DNA from: Bacillota bacterium | GTDB taxonomy: Bacteria; Bacillota; Clostridia; Lachnospirales; Lachnospiraceae | Direction of reading: 5' to 3' | Assembly: GCA_023398375.1 (NCBI GenBank) | Contig: JAEWSH010000133.1 | Span: forward strand, 248,001-312,000 | Length of the DNA stretch: 64,000 nucleotides | Program-made: the position numbers and the translations under genes | The notes under the pieces: generated by a model | Told to the model about the DNA's origin: nothing | Database searches by the model: none | What the model saw: only the letters and a program-made list of their open reading frames with translations | In this document: positions 43,689 through 53,238 of the stretch, in pieces | Layout of the letters: the number at the start of each line of letters is the position of its first letter | Numbering within the stretch: the stretch's first letter is position 1

Positions 43689-44753
43689 ATGAAAATAATA
43701 GAGAATTACGAGCCGCCGGCGGTTCCGGGGGAGTGTGCGGAGTTGATCACGGTGATTGTGGCTGTTTATAATATTGAGGCTTATCTGGACAGGTGTGTAC
43801 GTTCGATCATGAGGCAGACATATCGGAATCTGCAGATTATTTTAGTAGATGACGGGGCAACGGATGAGAGCGGTAAGATGTGTGACGCATATGCCTCTGA
43901 GGATGAACGTATTGAGGTGGTGCATAAAAAGAACGGTGGACTGTCAGATGCGCGTAATGCAGGGATGAAGATTGCTAAGGGCACATATATTGCTTTTGTA
44001 GATGGGGATGACTGGATCGACGAGCAGATGTATGAATCCATGCTCGGGGCTATGGTTGAGCAGACAGCAGACATATCGATCTGCAGATATCGTCAGGTAT
44101 ATCCGGAGGAGACCATAGACGAGTCTACAAAGAAGGCAGTTATTTTTCAAGACAGACAGGCACTGGCATGTCTCATTGAAGAACAGGATGAATATCAGCT
44201 GCAGAATGCAGCATGGAATAAGTTATACCGGAGAGATTTGTTACAGGGACAGGAATTTCCGGTTGGCAGATGGTATGAAGATATTGTATACACGGCTATA
44301 CTGCTAAGTAAGGTGAAGCGTTGCGTGTATTTAGACAGAGCATTTTATAATTATGTATTGGACCGAAAAGGCAGTATCATGTCGCATGGATTAAATGTGC
44401 GTATTCTGACAGATCAGATACCGGCTTATATGGAAAAAACAGAATTCTTACGGAGTATAGGGGAAGATACTCTGGCTGATATTCATAATTATTTCACGTA
44501 TAAGAGGCTTTTACTATTATTTACCCAATTCAGAAGAAGTAAGGACAAGAACCGAAAGAAATTCTGTGTGGAACTAAGAAATATGATTCTTTCAGAGCAG
44601 GGACAGTTTGATGCCGCATTTACCTGTGAAGCGGCGAACCCGAATGAGTATATAAAGATGAAAATTTTTATGAAATCAACGATACTTTATAATGTTGTGA
44701 TGGATATCAATGATGCTTTTATCATTCCTTACAAACAATGGAAGCTTAAATAA
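43689..44753 (+). CDS. glycosyltransferase family 2 (EpsJ-like)
   Basis: A 354-aa GT2 enzyme. ITVIVAVYNIEAYLDRCVRSI at 20-40, VDDGATDESG near 56 and FVDGDDWID near 98 (DxD) are the GT-A donor-site motifs. The C-terminal third is basic and could sit on the membrane. First gene of the second polymer region, after the repeat gap; AGGAAGCGGAT precedes ATG. Likely adds a hexose to the lipid-linked unit; specificity cannot be read. Confidence 0.82.
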   Translation: MKIIENYEPPAVPGECAELITVIVAVYNIEAYLDRCVRSIMRQTYRNLQIILVDDGATDESGKMCDAYASEDERIEVVHKKNGGLSDARNAGMKIAKGTYIAFVDGDDWIDEQMYESMLGAMVEQTADISICRYRQVYPEETIDESTKKAVIFQDRQALACLIEEQDEYQLQNAAWNKLYRRDLLQGQEFPVGRWYEDIVYTAILLSKVKRCVYLDRAFYNYVLDRKGSIMSHGLNVRILTDQIPAYMEKTEFLRSIGEDTLADIHNYFTYKRLLLLFTQFRRSKDKNRKKFCVELRNMILSEQGQFDAAFTCEAANPNEYIKMKIFMKSTILYNVVMDINDAFIIPYKQWKLK

Positions 44754-44776
44754 AGAAAATATGAGGTCGTGTTACT

Positions 44777-45628
44777 ATGATAATTGTGCAGATGTCTGGG
44801 GGACTGGGAAATCAGATGTTCCAGTATGCCCTGTATAGACAGCTTCTTGCAATGGGCAGGGAGGTAAAAATAGATGATGAAACCTGTTATGTGGAAGATG
44901 GGACGAGGGCAAGGCAATTGTCTGTTTTTGGGATTACGTATGACAAGGCAGCACGGGAGGAATTGATCGCATTGACGGACGCCAGGATGGATATTGTGAG
45001 CCGTATCCGCCGTAAGATATGCGGCCGCAGGACAAAATCCTATATGGAACGGCAGTTCAATTTTGATGATAAGGTCTTCCAGCTGGAAGAAGCTTATTTG
45101 GAAGGCTGTTGGCAGAGTGAGAAGTATTTTCCGATGGTAAAAGAAGAATTAAGGCAGGCATTTATAATACAGATGTCAATGAATGAGGAGACCCGGAACT
45201 ACCTGGATCAGATAGAACAGACAGAAGCAATCAGTGTGCACATCCGCAGAGGAGACTATCTGCAAGATGCTCAGCAGGTTACGTATGGCGGAATCTGTAC
45301 GGACAACTACTATGAACGTGCCATAGATCTAATGCAGGAAAGACATCCGCAGGCGACATTCTATCTGTTTTCCAATGATGCTGCGTGGGTGAGAGAACAT
45401 ATGTCAGGCGGCCAATTTATCGTAGTAGATTGTAATGATGAATCGACAGGATACCTGGATATGCTTCTGATGAGCAGATGCCGGCACCATATCATAGCGA
45501 ACAGTAGCTTCAGCTGGTGGGGCGCATGGCTGAACCGGAATCCGGCTAAGGAAATCATCGCACCGAAAAAATGGCTGAATGGAAGAGATTGCAGCGATAT
45601 CTACACAGATTGCATGCTTGCTATTTGA
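44777..45628 (+). CDS. GT11 alpha-1,2-fucosyltransferase-like protein
   Basis: A 283-aa GT11 enzyme with MSGGLGNQMFQYA at 6-18, SVHIRRGDY near 154 (the HxRRxD donor-site motif) and ANSSFSWWGAWLN near 240. Bacterial members such as WbsJ and FutC add alpha-1,2-linked fucose from GDP-fucose; some members use other deoxy sugars. No GDP-fucose synthesis genes are in the window. A more distant relative lies at 47779. Confidence 0.85.
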   Translation: MIIVQMSGGLGNQMFQYALYRQLLAMGREVKIDDETCYVEDGTRARQLSVFGITYDKAAREELIALTDARMDIVSRIRRKICGRRTKSYMERQFNFDDKVFQLEEAYLEGCWQSEKYFPMVKEELRQAFIIQMSMNEETRNYLDQIEQTEAISVHIRRGDYLQDAQQVTYGGICTDNYYERAIDLMQERHPQATFYLFSNDAAWVREHMSGGQFIVVDCNDESTGYLDMLLMSRCRHHIIANSSFSWWGAWLNRNPAKEIIAPKKWLNGRDCSDIYTDCMLAI

Positions 45629-45641
45629 GGTGATAACTCAA

Positions 45642-45818
45642 GTGTCAAAAGCCTACCGCCGGTATGTACCACTGCGGCTAAGTCCAAGAGGGAGCGTGTT
45701 GCGAATGAACTATGTTGTGCATCAATATAATTCATGACAAGTGAAGCGGCTTGCCGGTACATCTTGTTGCATAGTGGGTGCAAATTGACGAACTCGAATA
45801 TAAACATGCTTTTGACAC
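45642..45818 (+). repeat. MITE-like element, copy 3, with nested hairpin repeat
   Basis: Bounded by GTGTCAAAAGC (45642-45652) and GCTTTTGACAC (45808-45818). The left half is lost; the right half (TGTACCACTGC, then GCGTGTTGCGAATGAACTA) matches copy 2. Between ATCAATAT and TGCAAATTGACG it carries TTCATGACAAGTGA...CATCTTGT (45731-45767), a copy of the hairpin at 17981, so one element appears inserted in another. Fills most of a 273-bp gap. Confidence 0.75.
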
Positions 45819-45840
45819 TTCAACCAATATTTAGTAAAAT
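45812..45840 (+). promoter_or_regulatory. candidate promoter formed by the MITE-like right end
   Basis: TTGACA (45812-45817), consensus, lies inside the right terminal repeat, faces outward, and is followed at 17 bp by TAAAAT (45835-45840). It is 61 bp before the GTG start of the ABC transporter gene. Confidence 0.6.
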
Positions 45841-45901
45841 ATAATGTACTGCAATGAAAGCGTATCAGTATATAAGAAATTGAGATACAAGGAGATATAC
45901 C

Positions 45902-47644
45902 GTGAGTATTACGATATTAAAGAAACTGACATGTATTTTGAATAAAAAACAGCAGACCAAGATTGCCGGTCTGGGAGTATTGATCTTGATCGGAGGTTTA
46001 TTGGAGACACTGGGAGTTTCCATGATTCTGCCGCTGGTTACGGCAATATTGGATGTAGACAGGATGAGTAAGAACAGATATGTACAAATGATATGCGATA
46101 GCATGCATATTGACAATATGAATGATTTCATTATCCTGTTGCTGGTTACTGTGATTCTGATCTTTGTGATAAAAAATGCATACTTGCTATTTCTCGCGTA
46201 TGTTCAGGCAAGATTTGTAAATGGCAATCAGCACCGTGCAGGCAGTTATATGCTGGAAGAATATCTGAACCGTTCTTACGAGTTCTATCTGAATGCAGAT
46301 ATTCCGACTATTTTCCGTATTCTGGATGGGGATATCCCGAAAGTATTCCAATTGCTGATGTCATTCATAAAGCTGGTAACAGAAGTAGTGGTAGCATTAT
46401 GTCTCTTCATTCTGCTGCTCGTCATCGATTTCCGCATGACACTGATGATGATGGCCATGTTATTGCTCATGACATTGATCATCGTAAAAATATTGAAACC
46501 GATCCTGAATAAGATAGGAAAAGAGAATCAGGATGTGCAGAGTATTGCCGGACGCTGGAGAACGAAGTCTGTATACGGAATAAAAGATGTTAAGGTATTG
46601 AATAGAGAACATTTTTTTGCCTCATTCTATGAAAAGCATACCAAATACGGAACCGAGCTTACCATTAAATATTCCGTACTGAACAGCGTGCCAAGAACAA
46701 TCATAGAGACTGCCTGCATAGCGGGCGTTTTGGCATATATTGCGATCTGTATCGCAACAGGTACGAATGTGACATCACTATTATCACAGATTACTGCATT
46801 TGGTATCGCGGCGATCCGCCTGATGCCGAGTATGAACCGAATCAACACATATCTGACAGACATTGCATTTTTTGAGCCTTCTTTGGATTATGTATATGAC
46901 CATGTAGATTTTACAAAATTCAAGAAAGAAGGACACTATGTAGCAGATAAGCCGAAAAATTCGGAACCTGTCGTAATTGATGATGATATACGATTAGAAC
47001 ATATCACGTATCGATATCCGAATACAGATAAGAAGATTCTGGACGACGCCGGAATGGTGATTCCATTTGGAAGATCTGTTGGAGTCGTAGGACCATCCGG
47101 AGCAGGCAAGTCGACTGTCATAGACATTATCCTGGGTCTGTTACGTCCTGAATCCGGGCAGATCATGTGTAAGAACAGAGATGTATTTGATAACTACCCA
47201 TCCTGGTTGAGCAATATAGGATATATACCGCAGACGATCTATCTGTCGGATGATTCCATACGTGATAATATTGCATTTGGAGTTCCCAAAGACGAGATAG
47301 ATGATGCCAGAATATGGAAAGTTCTGGAAGAAGCGCAGATGAAGAACTTTGTAGAGCAGCTTCCGGAGGGATTGGATACCTCAACAGGTGACAGAGGTGT
47401 CAGAATATCAGGCGGCGAGAGACAAAGACTTGGTATCGCAAGAGCACTATATCATAATCCGGATATTCTGGTATTCGATGAAGCAACATCCGCACTTGAC
47501 AATGCGACAGAGAAGGCAGTCATGGAAGCGATCGAAAGTTTTCACGGCAAGAAGACATTGGTCATCATAGCACACAGACTGAATACATTAGAACAATGCG
47601 ATATCCTCTACCGTGTGCAAAACGGAAAGATCGTGGCAGAATAG
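45902..47644 (+). CDS. PglK-like ABC flippase (1)
   Basis: A 580-aa half-transporter with six helices (about 20-320) and a nucleotide-binding domain: Walker A GPSGAGKST at 397-405, Q-loop GYIPQ, signature ISGGERQR, Walker B ILVFDEAT and the switch His in IIAHR. Layout and the GGLLETLGVSMILP segment in TM1 fit PglK/WlaB-type exporters that flip undecaprenyl-diphosphate oligosaccharides. GTG start with AAGGAGATATACC upstream. A second one lies at 62138. Whether each serves its own glycan is open. Confidence 0.85.
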   Translation: MSITILKKLTCILNKKQQTKIAGLGVLILIGGLLETLGVSMILPLVTAILDVDRMSKNRYVQMICDSMHIDNMNDFIILLLVTVILIFVIKNAYLLFLAYVQARFVNGNQHRAGSYMLEEYLNRSYEFYLNADIPTIFRILDGDIPKVFQLLMSFIKLVTEVVVALCLFILLLVIDFRMTLMMMAMLLLMTLIIVKILKPILNKIGKENQDVQSIAGRWRTKSVYGIKDVKVLNREHFFASFYEKHTKYGTELTIKYSVLNSVPRTIIETACIAGVLAYIAICIATGTNVTSLLSQITAFGIAAIRLMPSMNRINTYLTDIAFFEPSLDYVYDHVDFTKFKKEGHYVADKPKNSEPVVIDDDIRLEHITYRYPNTDKKILDDAGMVIPFGRSVGVVGPSGAGKSTVIDIILGLLRPESGQIMCKNRDVFDNYPSWLSNIGYIPQTIYLSDDSIRDNIAFGVPKDEIDDARIWKVLEEAQMKNFVEQLPEGLDTSTGDRGVRISGGERQRLGIARALYHNPDILVFDEATSALDNATEKAVMEAIESFHGKKTLVIIAHRLNTLEQCDILYRVQNGKIVAE

Positions 47645-47660
47645 TAACAAGTTTGCTTTG

Positions 47661-47682
47661 GAAGAACGCTAAACCGTTCTTC
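47661..47682 (+). terminator. weak terminator-like hairpin after ABC flippase 1
   Basis: GAAGAACG pairs with CGTTCTTC around a 6-nt loop, followed by TATTGTGAGAAGCC rather than a clean T-run. TGTGAGAAG resembles the three-hairpin elements, so it may be a remnant of one. Confidence 0.4.
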
Positions 47683-47712
47683 TATTGTGAGAAGCCTCCT
47701 ATAAAGATTCAA

Positions 47713-47760
47713 GTGTCAAAAGCTTATCATAGAACTTGGCTTTGTCAATTGACGAATTCA
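47713..47760 (+). repeat. MITE-like element, copy 4 (deletion remnant)
   Basis: GTGTCAAAAGCTTATC (47713) and TAGAACTTGGCTTTGTC from the left end are joined directly to TGACGAATTCA from the right end. The centre and the right terminal repeat are missing. It ends 18 bp before the next ATG and so forms its leader. Confidence 0.65.
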
Positions 47761-47778
47761 AAAAAAGAAAGGGCGCAT

Positions 47779-48810
47779 ATGTTAGGAACAGAACTTTTAA
47801 AGGGACAAGGATTAGGCAACCAATTATTTTGTTATGTAACGACCAGATGTATCGCGATGGAGAAAGGATATGATTACAGTATTCTTGGCAGTGAGACACT
47901 GGCGAATAATATTCACAGTAATTGCGGACTGTACTTTATGGATCTGGAATTCGGTGCGCCTTCTAAGAGAGAAGATTATACAAGAGAATATTGGGAAAAA
48001 GAGGACAGATTATTTTTACCGAATTCACGTCATGATCTGGAACACGGTGCGTATGTGACAGGAACAGACCAGACGCTGTTAGATATTGAAGATCATGTAC
48101 TGATAGCCGGAAATATGCAGGCGGAAGATTATTATAGTAAATATAAAGAAGATATTAAGCGGTGGCTCAAGGTAAAGGCGGAGTATGACTGCTATGAATA
48201 CAGCAGGGACAACCTTTGCATCTTACACCTTCGCTGCACAGATTATATGGATTCACCGGAATTATTCTTAAGGCGTAAATATTGGCTGGACGGCATGACA
48301 AATATGCGGAAGATCAGACCGGATATGGAATTCATGATCATTACGAATGATACCAAAGAAGCAGAGAAGCTGATACCGGGTGTCAAAGCATATAATTTTA
48401 ATCTTGCAAAGGATTATGCAATTATTAAAAATGCAAAGTATCTGCTGCTGGCAAATTCGTCTTTTACATACTTTCCTGCATTTACAAGTGATGTGGAGCA
48501 ATATGTAATAGCACCGAAGTACTGGGCGCGCCATAACGTATCAGATGGCTATTGGGCATCGGAACAGAATATCTATGAGGGATTCCATTACATGGATAGG
48601 GATGGTAAGATATTTACAGCAGAAGAATGCAGGCAGGAACTTCAAATATATAAAAAGAACTCAAACAAATACCGGAGGCTGAATGTGAAGCCGGAAGGAA
48701 TTTTATTACAATTATATAAGATAAAGAGTAAGTACATCTATGAAAAGTATCATATGCTTAAAATTTACCGAGGCATCAAGAGAAGAATCAGAAAACTGAT
48801 GAACCAGTAA
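47779..48810 (+). CDS. GT11-like glycosyltransferase (divergent)
   Basis: A 343-aa protein with GQGLGNQLFCYV at 9-20, LHLRCTDYMDSP near 154 (variant of HxRRGDY) and LLANSSFTYFPAFTS near 228, the three GT11 landmarks in order but altered, so the donor may differ from fucose. The C-terminal 60 residues are basic. ATG 47779 follows AGAAAGGGCGCAT; codons further upstream in frame run through MITE-like copy 4 and are not used. Confidence 0.7.
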   Translation: MLGTELLKGQGLGNQLFCYVTTRCIAMEKGYDYSILGSETLANNIHSNCGLYFMDLEFGAPSKREDYTREYWEKEDRLFLPNSRHDLEHGAYVTGTDQTLLDIEDHVLIAGNMQAEDYYSKYKEDIKRWLKVKAEYDCYEYSRDNLCILHLRCTDYMDSPELFLRRKYWLDGMTNMRKIRPDMEFMIITNDTKEAEKLIPGVKAYNFNLAKDYAIIKNAKYLLLANSSFTYFPAFTSDVEQYVIAPKYWARHNVSDGYWASEQNIYEGFHYMDRDGKIFTAEECRQELQIYKKNSNKYRRLNVKPEGILLQLYKIKSKYIYEKYHMLKIYRGIKRRIRKLMNQ

Positions 48811-48872
48811 ATCAAAATAGAAAATAAGCGGGCGAATGGGACATAGCTGTGCCCTGCTGGGAGAGATAGAAT

Positions 48873-50519
48873 ATGATTAGGAATCAGACAGATAAAAGGA
48901 ATGGGAAGCGTAGTCAAAGGCCTTTACGGGAAATCGTAATGCAAAACAAAGCAGAAATCCTGTTATGCATACTCGCATTTGCGTTTTTCTTATATATGGC
49001 CATGAACAAGTTAATGGCAACACCGTTATGGCTGGATGAAACCCTGGAATATTATATTTCAAAATACATGACAGGTGAGATTTCATGGTACAGCAATAAC
49101 GGTATTATGGGGACGACGAACATGTATCAGAGAATGCTGGGAGGCTTTCAACCACCACTGTATAATTTTCTGATGTATTTCTGGATCGCGATCAGTGACA
49201 CGGAATGGTGGTTCCGCATCTGGAATGTGCTGATGAGTGCGCTGGCGGCAATTGGGGTTTATAAGACGGTAAAGAGAGTGAGTTCCTATCGTGTGGCTGC
49301 ACTCTCCGTTGTTATTTATTCCTGTATCTATGAAGTCATTTATTACACGCAGGAATGTGCGGAATATTCCATGCTATTGATGTCTATCGCATGGCTTGTG
49401 TATTTTTACTTTAAACTATTCGAGAACTTGAATCTTAACAGTATGATCTGGTTCGCGGTATTCTGCAGTATTGCGATGTATACACAATATGGGGCAGCAT
49501 TTGTGGTAGCTCCGCTGCTGCTGAGTATTCTGATCAGAGTCCTGCAGACAAAAAGAGCGGTTGCCATAAAGCAGCTGGTGGTCGTATATCTGGTTACATT
49601 TTTAACAGCTGCAGTTCCGTTGATCATGTTCTTTCTCCTTCCGCAGATGGAGAATCAGGTACCATCTTCTGAGAATGTGGAGGCATGGAATTTTTACAAT
49701 AACAGTGTAGTACAGGATTTCATTCATATGTTCATTGATGTATTCAGATGGAATACGATCGAATCCATTACAAGATTTTTCTATCCGGCACTGGCAGTCA
49801 GTATCGGATTACTGTTGATTTCTATTTTCTTATTGGCATTCAGCAAGGATAAATTACTGAAGCATTTACTGCTATGTAATCTGGGAACCTGGATCTTATA
49901 TTATATTCCGACCAGGGCAGGTATCTATGCAAGAGGATATTTTGGATTCCGTTATAATATCTTCTTTATTCCTCTATGGCTCATAAGTATGATCTATATG
50001 CTATATGAGGTGTATCGTATTCTGGGCCGGATGAAAAATGTACAGAGCAGAAGAAATATACAGCGTGCATACTGTATCCTGATGGCAGTAATGGCTGCAG
50101 GATATTGTATTTATGGAGCGCATCAGATCAATAAGGGATGGGAAAAAGCTGATACGAGAGGCTGCGTGAAGGCATGGTATGAGAAAGAAGGCTATCAGGT
50201 ACCGACATTTGTTGAAATCAATCAGGCACCAAGTTTTTCCTATTATTTTGAACATGACGACAGATATCGGGCTGACTATGAAAAAAATGTCTATAGAGAA
50301 GAAATACAGATCGGTTTCGAAGAAGATAAGTATAAAGAAGAATATACAGAGTACGAGGAATATCTGAAGGATACATTCGGAGAAAAACTTCCGGATGCGA
50401 TGTATCTTTTCGTAGGAAATAAAGAAGAGTCCAGATTATTTCCTGTTTTGGAGGATAGAGGCTATACGATCGAGGAAGTCTATAAGACGACTGCTCAGCT
50501 CTATTACGCGCACAAATAA
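48873..50519 (+). CDS. GT39-like GT-C membrane glycosyltransferase
   Basis: A 548-aa protein with a basic cytoplasmic start, TM1 at 28-46, then PLWLDETLEYY (D55-E56) and GGFQPPLYNFLMYFW, the DE and PPLY landmarks of PMT/ArnT-type GT-C enzymes. About nine more helices follow to residue 410, then a charged C-terminal domain of about 130 residues. It should use a polyprenyl-phosphate sugar outside the membrane. Related in layout to the gene at 56036. GGGAGAGATAGAAT before ATG. Confidence 0.72.
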   Translation: MIRNQTDKRNGKRSQRPLREIVMQNKAEILLCILAFAFFLYMAMNKLMATPLWLDETLEYYISKYMTGEISWYSNNGIMGTTNMYQRMLGGFQPPLYNFLMYFWIAISDTEWWFRIWNVLMSALAAIGVYKTVKRVSSYRVAALSVVIYSCIYEVIYYTQECAEYSMLLMSIAWLVYFYFKLFENLNLNSMIWFAVFCSIAMYTQYGAAFVVAPLLLSILIRVLQTKRAVAIKQLVVVYLVTFLTAAVPLIMFFLLPQMENQVPSSENVEAWNFYNNSVVQDFIHMFIDVFRWNTIESITRFFYPALAVSIGLLLISIFLLAFSKDKLLKHLLLCNLGTWILYYIPTRAGIYARGYFGFRYNIFFIPLWLISMIYMLYEVYRILGRMKNVQSRRNIQRAYCILMAVMAAGYCIYGAHQINKGWEKADTRGCVKAWYEKEGYQVPTFVEINQAPSFSYYFEHDDRYRADYEKNVYREEIQIGFEEDKYKEEYTEYEEYLKDTFGEKLPDAMYLFVGNKEESRLFPVLEDRGYTIEEVYKTTAQLYYAHK

Positions 50520-50539
50520 GCATATGGAAGGAATATTCT

Positions 50540-51247
50540 ATGAGTGAAATGAAAAACGGAAAATTACAGCTGCCAAATGTTACTTTACTAGCGATGACAA
50601 GTGTAAAAATAAAAGAAACCATAAAAGCTATGCAGTATAGTATGCAGGGAATCGATTTTGCAGAAGCAGTTCTGATCACTCACAGGAGACCGTTCTTTCT
50701 TCCAAAAGAAATCACTTATAAACACATTGATAAGCTGACGGATATTGATCGATTTAATTACGAGACAGTATATAATATGGGCGAATATGCAGACAATGAT
50801 TTTGCATTATTAGTGCATTATGATGGATTTGTGGTACATCCGGAAATGTGGCGCGATGAATTTTTGGAATATGATTATATTGGTTCTCCATGGCCGCTCC
50901 CTAAGGAGGGAGATATGACGACCTATCGTGATATCCATGGTAACATCTGCCGGGTCGGTAACAGCGTGTCGCTTCGAAGCAAACGCCTCATGGATTTTCC
51001 AAAGAAGGCAGATATCCCCTGGACGGGAGAAGAGAAGGATGGCTTCGTGTATTATAATGAAGACGGATTCATCTGCTGTAAGATCAGGCACTTACTAGAG
51101 GCAGAAGGTATGAAGATCGCACCGATAGAAGTTGCAAAATACTTTGGACATGAGAATATGATCCCGGAGATAGAGGGAATCACCCCGTTTGTATTCCACA
51201 AATGGTATGGAACCAATGCACAGTATCCTAATTTTTGTAAAAAGTAA
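50540..51247 (+). CDS. DUF5672 family putative glycosyltransferase
   Basis: A 235-aa soluble protein. LLVHYDGFVVHPEMWRDEF then YDYIGSPWP, RVGNSVSLRSKRLMDF and EDGFICCKIR match the DUF5672 family, whose members have a GT-A-like fold and occur in glycan clusters, with little experimental work. The usual GNGGFSLRS stretch is shortened to GNSVSLRS here. Starts 21 bp after the GT-C gene and is followed by a GT17-like gene. Confidence 0.7.
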   Translation: MSEMKNGKLQLPNVTLLAMTSVKIKETIKAMQYSMQGIDFAEAVLITHRRPFFLPKEITYKHIDKLTDIDRFNYETVYNMGEYADNDFALLVHYDGFVVHPEMWRDEFLEYDYIGSPWPLPKEGDMTTYRDIHGNICRVGNSVSLRSKRLMDFPKKADIPWTGEEKDGFVYYNEDGFICCKIRHLLEAEGMKIAPIEVAKYFGHENMIPEIEGITPFVFHKWYGTNAQYPNFCKK

Positions 51248-51262
51248 AACAGGAGAATAGAA

Positions 51263-52225
51263 ATGGTATATGATTGTTTTCAATTCTTTAATGAACTGGA
51301 TATCCTGAAATTAAGATTGCATGTGATGGCACCGGTGGTCGACAGGTTCGTGATCAGTGAAGCGACCGAGACTTTTTCTGGTATGAAAAAGCCATTGTAT
51401 TACGAAGAGAATAAAGAAATGTTTGCGGAATTTGCAGATAAGATCATTCACGTAGTGGTAGAAGATACGCCGGAAGGCGATACACATGATCGGGATACCT
51501 TTCAAAAGAATGCAGTTGGAAGGGGACTGACGGACTGTAAAGATGACGATATTGTCATTTTTAGTGATCTGGATGAGATCCCTAATCCTGAGAAAGTAAA
51601 ACAGGTGATAGAAACAATCCTGAAAAATAAAGAAGATGCACAGAATAAAGTGTATCACATGGCACAGCGTTTATTTTATTGTTATCTGAATATGGAGGAA
51701 GTCTCCGGAAAACTTCTGGCATACTGTGGAGAGTTCGAAGGTGTGGAACGAAAACAATGGCTTGGCACCAAGATATGCAGGTATGCTGTTGCAAAGACAA
51801 TGCCGCTTGGCGAACTGAGATGGCCAAAGTGCAAGGAATTCGGTGTCCGTGTAGCAGACGGGGGATGGCATTTTGGGTATATGGGTGGAAGTAAAGAAGC
51901 TGATGTTCGGAAGAGAGTAGCAGAAAAAGTGCGTTCAGCAGCACATCAGGAATATAATAATAAGGCAGTCCTGTCAGAAGTTGACGATAAGATAAGAGAT
52001 GGGGAAGATATCTTTGGAAGAGATGCCTGTTTTGTACAGACAAAGATTGACGACACGTATCCGGAATATCTGAGGGAGCATCAGAAGGAATATGCACATC
52101 TTATGAAACAGGAAGAATCGAAGGGGACGATCGTAAGGCGCCATGTCCGCAGGAAATGCCGTAATGCATACCGTACAGCAATTACTAGGCTGAAGAGGGC
52201 AGTGAAGCGTATCCTTCATATATAA
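51263..52225 (+). CDS. GT17-like glycosyltransferase
   Basis: A 320-aa protein with YDCFQFFNELDILKLRL at 3-19, FSDLDEIPNPEKV near 95 (acidic donor motif) and DGGWHFGYMGG near 204. These are the landmarks of GT17, the family of the animal bisecting beta-1,4-N-acetylglucosaminyltransferase, with bacterial members in capsule clusters. The C terminus is very basic. GlcNAc transfer is the family-based guess. CAGGAG precedes ATG. Confidence 0.78.
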   Translation: MVYDCFQFFNELDILKLRLHVMAPVVDRFVISEATETFSGMKKPLYYEENKEMFAEFADKIIHVVVEDTPEGDTHDRDTFQKNAVGRGLTDCKDDDIVIFSDLDEIPNPEKVKQVIETILKNKEDAQNKVYHMAQRLFYCYLNMEEVSGKLLAYCGEFEGVERKQWLGTKICRYAVAKTMPLGELRWPKCKEFGVRVADGGWHFGYMGGSKEADVRKRVAEKVRSAAHQEYNNKAVLSEVDDKIRDGEDIFGRDACFVQTKIDDTYPEYLREHQKEYAHLMKQEESKGTIVRRHVRRKCRNAYRTAITRLKRAVKRILHI

Positions 52226-52306
52226 AAATATAAGAAGCAATTTTGATTGGGGATCGGCCGAACAAGGAAGAAAGCATGAATTTGAATAAAGATATTGGAG
52301 CAGGAT

Positions 52307-53203
52307 ATGAAAGAGAGAGGAAAGGTATCCATTTGTATTCCGACCTATAACAATGCTGCAGAAGTAAAGCAGCTGGTGGAATCCATAAGGGAACAGACCT
52401 ATACGAATATTGAAGTGAATATTACCGATGATTCCACCGATATGCAGATCGAAGAACTGATGGCACAATATGCGGATGACAGGATCAGATATGTACATAA
52501 CAAGCAGAAGCTGGGTCATATCTATAACTGGAATGCTGCGATCAGGATGGCAACAGGTCAATATATTAAGATCATGTTCAGTGATGATTGGTTCACGTAT
52601 GCAGACAGCCTGGAACGATATGTGAGGTTACTTGAGGAGCAGCCGGAAGCTGATTTTGCATTTTCTTCCAGCATGCAGGTCTCTGACAGCAGTTCTTATG
52701 AAAGAAAGATATCGGAAGAATTCATTACGAGCCTGACAAGTGATTACACCAGAATCTTTCGGGGCAATCAGGCTGGTGCGCCGAGCGGTACGATATACCG
52801 GAATAACGGGATCCTGTTTGATGAGAAGAGCAACTGGGCATCTGATCTTGAGCTGTATCTGCATCTGCTAAGTGTGAACCCGAGATTTGCTTATACACAT
52901 GATCCGCTCATTTCCATCGGATTACATGGAGAACAGTATACGCATATGTTTTCCGAAAAGGATGACAGAATTTTCTATGATTATCTGTTTCTGTATGAGA
53001 AGTATAGATTACAGGAAAATCAGGAATGCAGACAATTTTTCTTTGATGAATATATCATGAAATTTGATAAAGGGATGAAGATGGCAATGCGCTGCGGACA
53101 TACCCCGCTGGAATACTGGAGGGGGAGGATCCCTTATTTGTGGCAGAACAAAGTAGTCGATTATTGGAAGGCACTTGTCAGAAAGCTGAACAAGAAGGGA
53201 TAG
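52307..53203 (+). CDS. glycosyltransferase family 2
   Basis: A 298-aa GT2 enzyme: VSICIPTYNNAAEVKQLVESI near the start, NITDDSTD near 39, and IMFSDDWFTYADSLERYV near 88 (donor-site acidic pair). Basic C terminus. ATG 52307 has TTGGAG upstream and is preferred to in-frame TTG 52295. Acts on the cytoplasmic face; linkage unknown. Confidence 0.82.
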   Translation: MKERGKVSICIPTYNNAAEVKQLVESIREQTYTNIEVNITDDSTDMQIEELMAQYADDRIRYVHNKQKLGHIYNWNAAIRMATGQYIKIMFSDDWFTYADSLERYVRLLEEQPEADFAFSSSMQVSDSSSYERKISEEFITSLTSDYTRIFRGNQAGAPSGTIYRNNGILFDEKSNWASDLELYLHLLSVNPRFAYTHDPLISIGLHGEQYTHMFSEKDDRIFYDYLFLYEKYRLQENQECRQFFFDEYIMKFDKGMKMAMRCGHTPLEYWRGRIPYLWQNKVVDYWKALVRKLNKKG

Positions 53204-53238
53204 CGGTCATGCAGGTGAGAAAATAAGAGGAATTGCGA

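Noticed and set aside
47596..47778. Long N-terminal extension of the GT11-like gene
   Set aside because: It overlaps the end of the ABC flippase gene and translates MITE-like copy 4; ATG 47779 has a ribosome site and the GLGNQ motif at the expected distance.
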